The notes: a model not told the origin generated them from the letters alone. A DNA stretch of 64,000 bases from Bacteroidota bacterium (GCA_021779665.1 JAJYAG010000012.1:1-64000), one strand, 5' to 3'. Positions 45,698 to 54,722 are shown, numbered from the stretch's first letter. Made by a program: numbers and translations.

Positions 45698-47275
45698 ATG
45701 TCGGATAGTAACAATATAAGCAGAAGAAATATTTTAAAAGCTTTTGCAGCAGTTCCCGTTTTGGGAGCTTTAGGATTTGGTGTTTTACGTAAGAAAAATT
45801 ACGACAACGATATACGCGACCAGATTGTAAAAGAATTGGGCATCAGCTACGACCCTCCGGTACTACCAACTATCGAAGGCGTTGATAAATCCAAACCTAT
45901 CCGGGTCGGAATTATTGGCTATGGCATTCGGGGAGAGCAACTAATGCGGGCAGCCGGCTTTGCCCATCCTAAAACAATCGATCAGTGGAGAGAAGCCGCT
46001 GAAAAAGATTCCAAAGATCACCGTCTGGAGGATTTCCTTGCACAGGAAGATCTTAACCTTCAATTTACCGGTGCCTGCGACTTATTTGATGTCAGGGCAC
46101 AGGAAGCTATGGAGGCTTGCAGTAACGTTAACCGCAAAGGATCAAAAGAACAAAATACTCTCACCTGCAAAAGATATCGTACATACCAGGAATTACTGGC
46201 GGCAACCGATATTGATGCGGTAATAATTGCAGCTCCTGACCACTGGCATGCCCAGATTGCCATTGATGCTGCTAAAGCAGGTAAGCATATTTATGTTGAA
46301 AAAGGAATGACCCGCACAATCGAGGAGGTTTTTCAACTTACCGATGCAATAAAAAAGTCAAATGTTATTTTTCAGTTGGGCCATCAGGGCCGTCAGACCG
46401 AGAGCTTTATCAAAGCCAAAGAGATTATTGACAAAGGACTTCTGGGGAAAATCAGCCTGATTGAAGTTTGCACCAACCGTAACTCTCCGAATGGAGCCTG
46501 GGTTTACGATATTCATCCCGATGCAAGTGAAAAGACTATCGACTGGGAACAATTTCAAAAACCTTCTCCCAATAAAGTCCCTTTCAGCAAAGAAAGATTT
46601 TTCCGTTGGAGATGCTGGTGGGATTATGGTACCGGCTTGGGCGGCGACCTGCTCACTCATGAGTACGACGCCATCAATCAGATAATGAACCTGGGCATTC
46701 CGCATTCGTGTGTTGCATCGGGTGGCGTTTATTTCTACAAGGATGGCCGTGAAGTTCCCGATGTATTTCAGGCTGTTTATGAATACCCCGAACGGGACCT
46801 CACTTTTATGTACAGTGCAACACTATCGAGCGACCGCGATCGCGGCAAAATGATTATGGGGCACGATGGGAATATTTCTATTGGCGGAGAATTGACAGTT
46901 TATGCTGATCAGGAATCGACACGATACAAACCACTTATTGATAAAGGAGTAATTGATCCGCAAATTCCCATTTTTCTGTATTCTCCCGGAAGCAAGCGAA
47001 TTGATGCCGTAACTTCGGCCACAGCAAAATATTTTGCCGGCCGTGGATTGTTATACACCTACCGGCAGGGAAAAAGAGTGGATACAACGCATCTTCACAT
47101 TAAAGAATGGACTGATTGTATCCGCACCAATCAGCAGCCCAGCTGCAACATCGATCAAGGCTTCCAGGAAGCAATAACAGCGCATATGGCTACGGTTTCT
47201 TACCGCGAAAATGTGAAAGTCTTTTGGGATCCCGATAAACAGCAAGTTTTAAAAGGAAAATCTCTAAAAAGTTAA
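45698..47275 (+). CDS. Tat-exported Gfo/Idh/MocA-family oxidoreductase
   Basis: The 525-residue protein starts with a twin-arginine motif (SRRNILKAFAAVPVLGALGFGVL). A Rossmann domain follows (IRVGIIGYGIRGEQLMRAAGF), with AVIIAAPDHWHAQIAIDAAKAGKHIYVEKGMTRTIEE, the standard Gfo/Idh nucleotide- and substrate-site blocks including the EK-x pair. The C-terminal alpha/beta domain has RWRCWWDYGTGLGGDLLTHEYDAINQIM. It is longer than typical cytoplasmic members because of an insertion between residues 95 and 140. It probably oxidises or isomerises a sugar derivative in the periplasm; the substrate is unknown. It forms an operon with the DoxX gene. Confidence 0.9.
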   Translation: MSDSNNISRRNILKAFAAVPVLGALGFGVLRKKNYDNDIRDQIVKELGISYDPPVLPTIEGVDKSKPIRVGIIGYGIRGEQLMRAAGFAHPKTIDQWREAAEKDSKDHRLEDFLAQEDLNLQFTGACDLFDVRAQEAMEACSNVNRKGSKEQNTLTCKRYRTYQELLAATDIDAVIIAAPDHWHAQIAIDAAKAGKHIYVEKGMTRTIEEVFQLTDAIKKSNVIFQLGHQGRQTESFIKAKEIIDKGLLGKISLIEVCTNRNSPNGAWVYDIHPDASEKTIDWEQFQKPSPNKVPFSKERFFRWRCWWDYGTGLGGDLLTHEYDAINQIMNLGIPHSCVASGGVYFYKDGREVPDVFQAVYEYPERDLTFMYSATLSSDRDRGKMIMGHDGNISIGGELTVYADQESTRYKPLIDKGVIDPQIPIFLYSPGSKRIDAVTSATAKYFAGRGLLYTYRQGKRVDTTHLHIKEWTDCIRTNQQPSCNIDQGFQEAITAHMATVSYRENVKVFWDPDKQQVLKGKSLKS

Positions 47276-47328
47276 ATTAGTCTGCAGCTTTCAGATCACA
47301 GTCCACATAAATTTAACAATGGGCGGCG

Positions 47329-47541
47329 GTGGCTCTGTTGTATATTATTGTTGATATTAAATAGGAACTACAATTGCGGCGATAATAAAATTTAACCTCT
47401 TTTGAGACATTTTCACGCCGCCAAAATTAATTCTTAATATAACCCGGGGCGCCGTTTCACTTTGCCCCGGGCTGAATTATCCAAGGCTTTCAGCCTTAAA
47501 ATCCATAAAATCAAATCTACATTTCTGTGCAACAAAGCCAC
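47329..47541. mobile_element. MITE-like structured repeat, copy 2
   Basis: A 213-bp element of the same length and layout as copy 1, bounded by GTGGCTCTGTTG and CAACAAAGCCAC. Its internal hairpin reads CCCGGGGC / GCCCCGGG where copy 1 has CCCAGGGC / GCCCTGGG, so both arms changed together. The outermost end bases also changed as pairs (GA/TC in copy 1, GT/AC here). It ends 6 bases before the stop of the convergent SpoU gene. Confidence 0.7.
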
Positions 47542-47547
47542 TGTGGT

Positions 47548-48090
47548 CTATAAGCTGAGGACTTGTTTATACACCTCCCAAAGCACTATCCCGGCACAAA
47601 CCGAGATGTTAAAGGAATGTTTTGTTCCAAACTGGGGAATTTCCAGGGTCGACTCGCACATATCTATCACCGCCTGACCAACTCCTTTTACTTCGTTACC
47701 AAAAATAAGTGCATATGCTTTATCCTTTTCAAATTCTGCTTCATCCAGCATTATGCTTTTCTCAGTTTGTTCAATAGCAACCGGAATGTATCCTGAGCTG
47801 ATAAGCTCCCTTACTGCATCTTCGGTATTTTCGAAATATTTCCAGTTTACAGTTTTTTCGGCCCCCAGAGCAGTTTTATGGATTTCCTGGTTAGGAGGAG
47901 TTGCACAAATACCACACAGGTAAATAGCTTCCACCAGAAATGCATCGCAGGAGCGGAATACCGACCCTATATTGTGCTGACTCCTGACATTGTCCAACAC
48001 CACAATAATCTTGTTTTTTCCGCTGGCTTTGAACTCCTCTTCAGTTTTTCTGTTTAACTCCGTAATATGTAATTTTCGTCTTAAAATCAT
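47548..48090 (-). CDS. SpoU/TrmH-family RNA methyltransferase
   Basis: I choose the start MILRRKLHITELN (48090), since the 13 residues before it look extraneous. The 180-residue protein carries the three SPOUT motifs: motif 1 NIGSVFRSCDAFLVEAIYLCG, motif 2 YALIFGNEVKGV, and motif 3 LEIPQFGTKHSFNISVCAGIVLWEV, which form the knotted SAM site. It should 2'-O-methylate a tRNA or rRNA ribose; the target nucleotide cannot be read from sequence. It lacks an N-terminal L30-like substrate domain, as TrmH/TrmL-type members do. It is divergent from sucC. Confidence 0.88.
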   Translation of the reverse strand: MILRRKLHITELNRKTEEEFKASGKNKIIVVLDNVRSQHNIGSVFRSCDAFLVEAIYLCGICATPPNQEIHKTALGAEKTVNWKYFENTEDAVRELISSGYIPVAIEQTEKSIMLDEAEFEKDKAYALIFGNEVKGVGQAVIDMCESTLEIPQFGTKHSFNISVCAGIVLWEVYKQVLSL

Positions 48091-48216
48091 AAAATATTGA
48101 ATTAGTGCCCTGCTGGACAATTTGTTCATCTACAAACTTATGTTTAACAACTTATTTCAGATTCGGCACAAAATAAATAAATTTAAGCGGCAGATTAATC
48201 TTTTATAACTTTTCTT

Positions 48217-49410
48217 ATGAACCTTCACGAATATCAATCGAAAGAGATTTTGCGCAAATTTGGCGTAGTTGTACCCGAAGGAAGGGTAACCGATAACGCT
48301 GAGAACGCAGCTGAAATAGCAGAACGGATTTCTGATATTGCCGGTAACGACACCTGGGTGGTAAAAGCACAGATTCATGCCGGAGGACGAGGAAAAGGTG
48401 GTGGTGTTAAAGTTGCAAAATCGCTATCGGAAGTAAGTTCCTATGCAAAACAAATTTTGGGAATGAATCTGGTAACGCATCAAACCGGTCCTGAAGGTAA
48501 GGTGGTTCATAAGGTATTGATAGAACAGGGGATCTATTATCCTGGAGAAAAACCAGTTCAGGAGTTTTACATAAGTGTATTGCTTAACCGTAATGCCGGC
48601 CGCAATATGATTTTATATTCCCCGCAGGGAGGAATGGATATTGAAGCCGTTGCCGAAAATACTCCTCATCTTGTATTCAGGGAAGAAATAGATCCAAAGG
48701 TTGGTATCCAGCAGTTTCAGGCACGAAGAATAGCTTTTAACCTGGGACTATCAGGTAAACCTTTCAAAGAAATGGTTTCGTTTGTAGGCCGGCTTACAGA
48801 AGCTTACATTAAGTCGGATGCATCCATGATCGAGATTAATCCGGTTATTAAAACATCCGACGATATTATTATGGCTGCCGACGCTAAGATTACGCTCGAT
48901 GACAACGCCCTATACCGCCACCCGGAATATGCCGCCATGCGCGACATTGAAGAAGAAGATCCTATTGAGGTTGAAGCTGGTAAATCGGATCTTAACTTTG
49001 TGAAACTTCCCGGTAACGTAGGGTGTATGGTAAATGGAGCTGGTCTCGCAATGGCTACCATGGATATTATTAAACTTTCGGGTGGAGAACCCGCAAACTT
49101 CCTGGATGTTGGCGGATCTGCCAATGCCAAGAGAGTAGAGAACGGATTTCGTATTATCCTCATGGATCCGAATGTAAAAGCAATCCTTATAAATATATTC
49201 GGAGGTATTGTCCGCTGCGACAGGGTAGCCCAGGGAGTAGTAGACGCCTATAAAGCCATGGGAAGCTTACCTGTGCCTGTTATAGTCCGGCTGCAAGGTA
49301 CCAATGCAATTGAAGGTAAAGAGCTGATTGACCAATCGGGCCTGAAAGTTTTTTCGGCCATAACGCTGAAAGAAACAGCAGATACAATAAAACGGGTTTT
49401 AGGATATTAG
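48217..49410 (+). CDS. sucC: succinate-CoA ligase beta subunit
   Basis: The 397-residue protein is a full-length SucC. It has an ATP-grasp domain from MNLHEYQSKEILRKFGVVVPEG, with VVKAQIHAGGRGKGGGVKVA and MIEINPVI for ATP and magnesium. The C-terminal CoA-ligase half has GNVGCMVNGAGLAMATMDII and ILINIFGGIVRCDRVAQGVV. With SucD it converts succinyl-CoA and ADP or GDP to succinate, CoA and ATP or GTP in the citric acid cycle. sucD is not adjacent, so the alpha subunit must be encoded elsewhere, which is common in Bacteroidota. A strong hairpin follows the stop. Confidence 0.97.
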   Translation: MNLHEYQSKEILRKFGVVVPEGRVTDNAENAAEIAERISDIAGNDTWVVKAQIHAGGRGKGGGVKVAKSLSEVSSYAKQILGMNLVTHQTGPEGKVVHKVLIEQGIYYPGEKPVQEFYISVLLNRNAGRNMILYSPQGGMDIEAVAENTPHLVFREEIDPKVGIQQFQARRIAFNLGLSGKPFKEMVSFVGRLTEAYIKSDASMIEINPVIKTSDDIIMAADAKITLDDNALYRHPEYAAMRDIEEEDPIEVEAGKSDLNFVKLPGNVGCMVNGAGLAMATMDIIKLSGGEPANFLDVGGSANAKRVENGFRIILMDPNVKAILINIFGGIVRCDRVAQGVVDAYKAMGSLPVPVIVRLQGTNAIEGKELIDQSGLKVFSAITLKETADTIKRVLGY

Positions 49411-49422
49411 TGCATTCATTCA

Positions 49423-49468
49423 CTTCTATAAGCTCTGTGACCTAACCCGGACACAGAGCTTATAGAAG
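49423..49468. terminator. perfect 17-bp hairpin after sucC
   Basis: CTTCTATAAGCTCTGTG and CACAGAGCTTATAGAAG pair without mismatch around a 12-base loop, starting 13 bases past the sucC stop. No T-tract follows on either strand, so it may act as an mRNA-stabilising 3' hairpin instead of a classical terminator. Confidence 0.6.
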
Positions 49469-49483
49469 CGACAAAAAACAAAA

Positions 49484-49509
49484 AAGGCAGGAACCGAAGC
49501 TCTTGCCTT
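49484..49509 (-). terminator. terminator of rpmH
   Basis: Read on the minus strand, AAGGCA and TGCCTT close an imperfect stem with a TTCG apex, followed by T6-G-T6. It lies 23 bases past the rpmH stop. Confidence 0.75.
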
Positions 49510-49531
49510 GAAAATATTCTAAGCCAAAATA

Positions 49532-49687
49532 TTATTTATGCGAAAATTCGTCAGAAACAGTTAATTTTTTTCTTCCTTTTGCGCGACGTGCAGCTAAAAC
49601 TTTTCTACCATTAGCCGTCGACATTCTTTCGCGGAAACCATGTTTGTTTTTTCTTTTTCTGTTCGATGGTTGAAATGTCCTTTTCAT
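49532..49687 (-). CDS. rpmH: 50S ribosomal protein L34
   Basis: This gene is absent from the ORF track because it encodes only 51 residues. Read on the minus strand it begins [20 protein letters not shown] and continues [20 protein letters not shown], the invariant L34 sequence, ending VSDEFSHK. It is a structural protein of the large ribosomal subunit that contacts 23S rRNA. It has its own -7 box and terminator, so it is a monocistronic unit. In many bacteria rpmH is next to rnpA and dnaA; neither is adjacent here. Confidence 0.97.
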   Translation of the reverse strand: MKRTFQPSNRKRKNKHGFRERMSTANGRKVLAARRAKGRKKLTVSDEFSHK

Positions 49688-49732
49688 CGTATATAATTTT
49701 TATTCTGTTTCTACTTTTTAAAAATGAGAGTG

Positions 49733-49761
49733 CAAAGGTAACTTTTTTTTCATTTCTGCAA
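49733..49761 (-). promoter_or_regulatory. Bacteroidota-type promoter of rpmH
   Basis: On the minus strand TTG, an 18-base spacer and TACCTTTG match the primary sigma consensus of Bacteroidota (TTG near -33, TAnnTTTG near -7). The box ends 46 bases before the rpmH start codon. Confidence 0.75.
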
Positions 49762-49781
49762 AACGATCATAAATTTTTATT

Positions 49782-50405
49782 TTATGATGAAGGCAGATAA
49801 ACAATCTTTTTTGTAATAAAATACTCCTCTTCAAAAAAATCAGAAATTGAAAACAAAGTAGCCCTATTCTTAAATGGTTCAATTTCACTGGTTAAATCGC
49901 CCCCTTTGAGGTAAAATATCCCGTTTTGCACCTTATTGTTTTTTTGCTTCGAAAATTTGCCCTGTACCCATGTATGAAACTCAGGCAAAGTGGTTACAGC
50001 GCGCGAAACAATAAAATCGTATTTGTTTTTTATCAACTCCACACGGGTTTGTTCTGCAGTTACATTGTCCAATCCAACAGCTGCCGAAACTTCTTTTACT
50101 ACTTTAATCTTCTTCCCGATAGAATCAACAAGATGAAACTCTACATCTGGGAACATTATTGCCAGAGGAATTCCGGGAAAACCTCCCCCAGTTCCAACAT
50201 CCATAATTTTTGACCCACCCTTAAAAGTAATGACTTTGGCAAGAGCAAGCGAATGCAAAATATGATGCAGATAAAGATTATCAATATCTTTTCGCGATAT
50301 CAGATTTATCTGAGCGTTCCAGAAACGATAAAGTTCTCCGAGCTGACCAAATTGTTGTTTCTGGTTTTCGGTAAGATTCGAAAAATACTTCGTTAGTAAT
50401 TCCAT
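49782..50405 (-). CDS. rsmG: 16S rRNA (guanine-527-N7)-methyltransferase
   Basis: The 207-residue protein has the RsmG pattern: LYRFWNAQINLISRKDIDNLYLHHILHSL, the SAM-binding loop IMDVGTGGGFPGIPLAIMFP, and YDFIVSRAVTTLPEF. It methylates G527 of 16S rRNA, the modification linked to streptomycin sensitivity. Its ATG overlaps the stop of the sigma-factor gene by one base (TAATG), so translation is coupled. It is the last gene of the glycosyltransferase-sigma-rsmG run. Length is normal. Confidence 0.95.
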   Translation of the reverse strand: MELLTKYFSNLTENQKQQFGQLGELYRFWNAQINLISRKDIDNLYLHHILHSLALAKVITFKGGSKIMDVGTGGGFPGIPLAIMFPDVEFHLVDSIGKKIKVVKEVSAAVGLDNVTAEQTRVELIKNKYDFIVSRAVTTLPEFHTWVQGKFSKQKNNKVQNGIFYLKGGDLTSEIEPFKNRATLFSISDFFEEEYFITKKIVYLPSS

Positions 50406-51004
50406 TAAAATTTATGGGTAGTATTTTTCAAGACATTATAAAGTAACTCCCTCGCACGAAACAACTGAGCTTTAACCGTACCAATTGGTAATTCCAGTTC
50501 GTCGCTGATTTCTTCGTACGAGAACTCATAAAAATACCTTAATTCGATAAGCTTTCGATAGCGTGGCTTTAACTTTGCCACAACCGAACGAAGTAAAATT
50601 ACTTTCTGCTGACTGATCAAATTTTCTTCAGGGTCTAAGCCATCTGATGGAATAGACATTGGCATAGAATCCTCATTATGAGAACTTTGATCTATGGAGA
50701 TGTTATTTAATTTCTTCTTACGAATGAAATCGATACAGTTATTAGTTGCGATCTTAAATAACCAGGTGCTGAATGCGTAATTTGGAGTGTATTGTTTTAT
50801 ATTTTTAAAAGCTTTACCAAATGCTTCAATTGTAAGGTCTTCCGCATCGCTGGGATTATTGACCATCTTTAAAAGCATAAAGTAAATTGCATCCCTGTAT
50901 CGGCCCAACAGCTCTCCGTAAGCTTTTTGATCCCCTTCCATTGCTTGAAGCACCAACTCGTAGTCGTACTGGGCTTTGTCTGAAAGATTAAGGTTTACTT
51001 CCAT
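50405..51004 (-). CDS. ECF-type sigma-70 factor
   Basis: The 199-residue protein has region 2 at about 25-95 (YGELLGRYRDAIYFMLLKMV, AEDLTIEAFGKAFKNI, FSTWLFKIATNNCIDFIRKKK) and region 4 at about 140-190 (LKPRYRKLIELRYFYEFSYEEISDELELPIGTVKAQLFRARELL). The linker (SIDQSSHNEDSMPMSIPSDG) is longer than in FecI-type factors. There is no anti-sigma gene next to it; instead it overlaps the glycosyltransferase gene by 10 bases and rsmG by one. This constant housekeeping context suggests a conserved, perhaps always active, sigma factor. Confidence 0.92.
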   Translation of the reverse strand: MEVNLNLSDKAQYDYELVLQAMEGDQKAYGELLGRYRDAIYFMLLKMVNNPSDAEDLTIEAFGKAFKNIKQYTPNYAFSTWLFKIATNNCIDFIRKKKLNNISIDQSSHNEDSMPMSIPSDGLDPEENLISQQKVILLRSVVAKLKPRYRKLIELRYFYEFSYEEISDELELPIGTVKAQLFRARELLYNVLKNTTHKF

Positions 51005-52128
51005 TTAGTTTTAGTAGTAAATAGGTTTAGGGTATATAAGTTCAAGTTAATAAATGGTAACAACAAATCAAATAGTGCCGAAAGAGGCAATATATGTTTT
51101 TCGTTGAATATTTTCAATGCTTTATAAAAAATAATCTGTTGTATTATTAACCGAATCAAAAATATTCCAATAGCAGCATAAAAATACTTACTTATAATGG
51201 CTAACGCAAGGCACAAAAAAATAAAAAGGATGCGGGTTAAAGGTTCCAGTAACAAATAATATTTATGTTTCGACTTATAAAATTTGGCTGTGGACATGTG
51301 TCTTTTTTTCTGACTTTTCCACGCAGTATAAGTGGTTTTGGGATTAGACCGTGTATGAGCATCAATTGAGTATTCGGCATCGGTGCTTGTACCCTGAGCG
51401 GCTTCATTTATAAATAAATCGTCGTCGCCCGATTGGATGTGGGAGTGTGAAGCAAATCCGCGATTCTTCAGAAATAATGATTTACGGTAAGCAAGGTTAC
51501 GTCCAACTCCCATATAAGGCATTCCGCATTTTGCAAAGCCAATATATTGAAGCGCAATAAAAAATGTGTCGAACCGTATCAGCTTATTAAGAAAGGTTTT
51601 CTGAGTTTTATAACCACCATAACCCAGTACAACCTGGTTCTTCTCGGTAAAATGTTTTTGCATGGTGGTTATCCACTGTCTGTTTTCAGGCATACAGTCG
51701 GCATCAGTAAAAAGGAGCCACTCATTTTTGGCAGCTTTTATGCCAATGGTCATTGCTAATTTCTTACCATGTGCAAATTTTTCGTCTTCCTTAATAGTAG
51801 TGACCCTTAAATGAGGATATAAGGCCGAAAAATGCTTAAGCACATCATCCGTGTCATCGGAGGAGCAATCGTTCACCACAACAACTTCGTAGTTCGAATA
51901 TTCCTGCTCTAAAATTATCGGTAAATGGGCTGAAAGATTGTCCGATTCGTTACGGGCACAAATAATAACAGAGACAGGTTGAGGTTTTGATGGTTCTTCA
52001 ACAGCTTTTAGTTTAATAACCTTAAGGTATACAAAGAAATAGTATATAATTTGAACAATAAATGTAAGCAGCAACAAACCCCACAGCACCAGCTCCCCTA
52101 TGGAAAAATAAAGTAAAAGTCCTTTCAC
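50995..52128 (-). CDS. membrane glycosyltransferase family 2
   Basis: The 377-residue protein has an N-terminal membrane segment (LVLWGLLLLTFIVQIIYYFF). A GT-A domain follows at about 45-275 with VSVIICARNESDNLSAHLP, VVVNDCSSDDTDD and the metal-binding LLFTDADCMP, then a QSGDDDLFINEAA block in the acceptor region. Two or more membrane segments close the protein (ILFIFLCLALAIISKYFYAAIGIFLI). It transfers a sugar, perhaps onto a lipid or cell-surface glycan; neither donor nor acceptor can be read. It is the first gene of the run with the sigma factor and rsmG. Confidence 0.9.
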   Translation of the reverse strand: MKGLLLYFSIGELVLWGLLLLTFIVQIIYYFFVYLKVIKLKAVEEPSKPQPVSVIICARNESDNLSAHLPIILEQEYSNYEVVVVNDCSSDDTDDVLKHFSALYPHLRVTTIKEDEKFAHGKKLAMTIGIKAAKNEWLLFTDADCMPENRQWITTMQKHFTEKNQVVLGYGGYKTQKTFLNKLIRFDTFFIALQYIGFAKCGMPYMGVGRNLAYRKSLFLKNRGFASHSHIQSGDDDLFINEAAQGTSTDAEYSIDAHTRSNPKTTYTAWKSQKKRHMSTAKFYKSKHKYYLLLEPLTRILFIFLCLALAIISKYFYAAIGIFLIRLIIQQIIFYKALKIFNEKHILPLSALFDLLLPFINLNLYTLNLFTTKTKWK

Positions 52129-52336
52129 ATTTTGAGTATTTAAAATCGCAACAAGTTTATTAATTTTTTTTTTCTAAAAGAACAGCAAAGAAAAAAGCTT
52201 TTGGCTGTTAGATACATTATTTTTTTTACCTTAATCAAATACCTCATTATCAATAAAAAATAATTTGGCTATTTTGACAAATTGTTAAATTATGTTGGGA
52301 ATGTTGGTATCAGTATGCAATCAACTCAATTCGTTA

Positions 52337-52344
52337 TATCTTTG
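52337..52344 (+). promoter_or_regulatory. -7 box upstream of tgt
   Basis: TATCTTTG matches the Bacteroidota -7 consensus TAnnTTTG exactly. It sits 15 bases before the GTG start, implying a very short leader. No TTG lies at the usual -33 distance; the nearest is about 30 bases upstream. Confidence 0.6.
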
Positions 52345-52359
52345 ACCTCAAAAAACTGA

Positions 52360-53490
52360 GTGAAATTTACAGTTGAACATATAGATCCTCAAAGCAAGGC
52401 ACGTACAGGTATCATTGAAACAGCACATGGTACAATTCTTACTCCTATTTTTATGCCGGTGGGCACTTTAGGAAGTGTTAAAGGTGTGCACTTCAGAGAA
52501 TTAAAAGATGATATTAATGCTCAGATAATTCTTGGTAATACTTACCATTTATACCTGCGTCCGGGTTTGGAAATTCTTCATCCTGCCGGAGGTTTGCACA
52601 AATTTATCGGATGGGACAAACCTATTTTAACCGACAGTGGCGGATATCAGGTTTTCTCGCTAGCAGATAACAGGAAGCTCACACAGGAAGGAGCAATTTT
52701 CCGATCTCATATTGACGGTTCGAAACATATTTTTACTCCTGAGAATATTGTTGAAACCCAAAGAGCTATAGGATCGGATATAATGATGGCGCTGGATGAA
52801 TGTGCTCCTTATCCGTCCGATTACAATTATGCCCGTAAATCGCTTGATTTAACGCATCATTGGCTGAAAAGAGGCTGGAAGAAATTCAACGAAACAGAGC
52901 CTTTGTACGGATTCGGGCAAACGTTTTTCCCGATAGTGCAGGGAAGCACCTACAGAGATTTAAGAACTGAATCGGCCGAGTTTGTTGCTTCTCTGAACTG
53001 TGAAGGAAATGCTATCGGAGGCCTTGCTGTCGGCGAACCTGCAGAAGTGATGTATGAATATATTGAACTTGTGAACTCAATCCTTCCCTTAAATAAACCC
53101 AGATATCTCATGGGAGTTGGAACTCCTGTAAATTTGCTGGAAGGAATTGAACGCGGGGTGGATATGTTCGACTGTGTTATGCCAACTCGTAATGGTCGCA
53201 ATGGCATGTTATTTACCCGCAATGGTATTATCAACATCAAAAATGAAAAATGGAAGAACGACTTTACAAGTATCGATCCGGAAAGCAGTTGCTTTGTCGA
53301 CACCGCTCACTCCAAAGCCTATCTTCGCCATTTGATAATTAACAGCGAAATGTTGGGAGCTCAGATTTGCAGTATTCATAACTTAGCATTCTATTTATGG
53401 TTAATGGGCGAAGCACGAAGTAAAATTGCTGAAGGCTCTTTTTCGGGCTGGAAAAGCCAAATGGTTAAGAATTTATCGAACAGATTATGA
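52360..53490 (+). CDS. tgt: queuine tRNA-ribosyltransferase
   Basis: The 376-residue protein is full length. It has the catalytic-core blocks GNTYHLYLRPGLEIL, KPILTDSGGYQVFSL with the general-base aspartate, and GGLAVGEPAEVMYEYIE. The RGVDMFDCVMPTRNGRNGMLF block carries the nucleophilic aspartate. The zinc site near the C-terminus is CSIHN with a conserved cysteine cluster region, partly atypical: I see SSCFVDTAHSKAYLRHL with fewer cysteines than the CxCxxC form. It exchanges guanine-34 for a queuosine precursor in GUN tRNAs. It starts with GTG and overlaps the LptF/G gene by ATGA. Confidence 0.93.
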   Translation: MKFTVEHIDPQSKARTGIIETAHGTILTPIFMPVGTLGSVKGVHFRELKDDINAQIILGNTYHLYLRPGLEILHPAGGLHKFIGWDKPILTDSGGYQVFSLADNRKLTQEGAIFRSHIDGSKHIFTPENIVETQRAIGSDIMMALDECAPYPSDYNYARKSLDLTHHWLKRGWKKFNETEPLYGFGQTFFPIVQGSTYRDLRTESAEFVASLNCEGNAIGGLAVGEPAEVMYEYIELVNSILPLNKPRYLMGVGTPVNLLEGIERGVDMFDCVMPTRNGRNGMLFTRNGIINIKNEKWKNDFTSIDPESSCFVDTAHSKAYLRHLIINSEMLGAQICSIHNLAFYLWLMGEARSKIAEGSFSGWKSQMVKNLSNRL

Positions 53491-54581
53491 AAAACTTAAG
53501 GGTTAATACCATCGACCTCTACATTATCAGAAAGTTCCTTGGCACTTTTTTCTTTGCTCTCTTGCTGATTATTGTGGTTGCTGTTGTATTCGATATCTCT
53601 GAAAAAGTCGACGATTTTATCGAAAAAAATGCACCGATCCGGGCTATTATCTTCGATTACTATATGAATTTCATCCCTCACTTTGCTGTACTTTTCAGTT
53701 CACTTTTCACATTTATCTCGGTAATTTTCTTTACCTCCAAAATGGCCTATAACACGGAGATAATTGCCATTCTGGCAAGCGGACGGAGTTTCAGCAGAAT
53801 GATTTATCCATATATGATTTCTGCAGCAATCATTTCGGGATTTTCGTTTTTCCTCAGTAATTATGTGATTCCCGATGCCAATAAAACGCGTTTGGAGTTC
53901 GAAGAAGTTTACATTCGCAACCATCCTTACAATTTCGACAAACGAAATGTTCATAAACAAATCTCGCCTGGGGTCTATATTTTCATGGAATCCTTCAGCA
54001 ACTCATCCGACATGGGATACAAGTTTTCGCTTGAGAAATTTGAAGATGGCAGTCTGACATCCAAGTTAATGGCCGACTATATACGATGGGATACTGCTAA
54101 ACATAAGTGGAATCTTCAAAATTATTATATAAGAAATATCAATGGTTTGGATGAAACAATTATCAAGGGCGAATCGATGGACACTACCATCAACCTCGAC
54201 CCGGCAGAATTTAAACGCCGTGATGAATTTGTAGAAACCATGAACCTTTCAGATCTTAATAAATTCATCACCACGCTACGTACACAGGGATCTGATAACA
54301 TTAACACCTTCATCATCGAGAAACATAAAAGGATGGCTTACCCTGTATCAACCTTTATTTTAACAATGATAGGTGTTACCCTCTCATCGCGAAAAGTGAG
54401 GGGAGGAATTGGTATGCAGCTGGGAGTAGGTTTAGGTCTTAGTTTTGGATATATACTGTTTATGCAGTTCTCGTCTCAGTTTGCAATCAGCGGGGCTATG
54501 AGTCCATTTTTAGCAGCATGGGTCCCCAATTTCATCTTTATAGTTATTTCGGTGATTTTATACCGGATGGCCCCCAAATAA
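53487..54581 (+). CDS. LptF/LptG-family permease
   Basis: The 364-residue protein has the YjgP/YjgQ layout. Three membrane segments come first (FLGTFFFALLLIIVVAVVFDI, HFAVLFSSLFTFISVIFFTSKM, YMISAAIISGFSFFLSNYVIPDAN). A periplasmic beta-rich domain of about 150 residues follows, then three more segments near the end (YPVSTFILTMIGVTLSSRKVRGGIGMQLGVGL). It forms part of the ABC transporter that extracts lipopolysaccharide from the inner membrane. The sequence alone does not say whether it is LptF or LptG. It is translationally coupled to tgt, a frequent pairing in Bacteroidota. Confidence 0.93.
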   Translation: MKNLRVNTIDLYIIRKFLGTFFFALLLIIVVAVVFDISEKVDDFIEKNAPIRAIIFDYYMNFIPHFAVLFSSLFTFISVIFFTSKMAYNTEIIAILASGRSFSRMIYPYMISAAIISGFSFFLSNYVIPDANKTRLEFEEVYIRNHPYNFDKRNVHKQISPGVYIFMESFSNSSDMGYKFSLEKFEDGSLTSKLMADYIRWDTAKHKWNLQNYYIRNINGLDETIIKGESMDTTINLDPAEFKRRDEFVETMNLSDLNKFITTLRTQGSDNINTFIIEKHKRMAYPVSTFILTMIGVTLSSRKVRGGIGMQLGVGLGLSFGYILFMQFSSQFAISGAMSPFLAAWVPNFIFIVISVILYRMAPK

Positions 54582-54722
54582 ATAACTACTTCAATATCAA
54601 TTCTGAAAGTTAAAAGCCATACCTTTAAGTGTGAAAATATTTTTCTTTCTTATAATGATTTTGTAACGTTGTACTCTTTTTTTTAATCTGAAAAAATCGA
54701 TTTTAAACTTAAAATCAGCATT

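Noticed and set aside
48217-49410. sucC without adjacent sucD looked like a broken operon.
   Set aside because: SucC is complete and in Bacteroidota the two subunits are often encoded at separate places.
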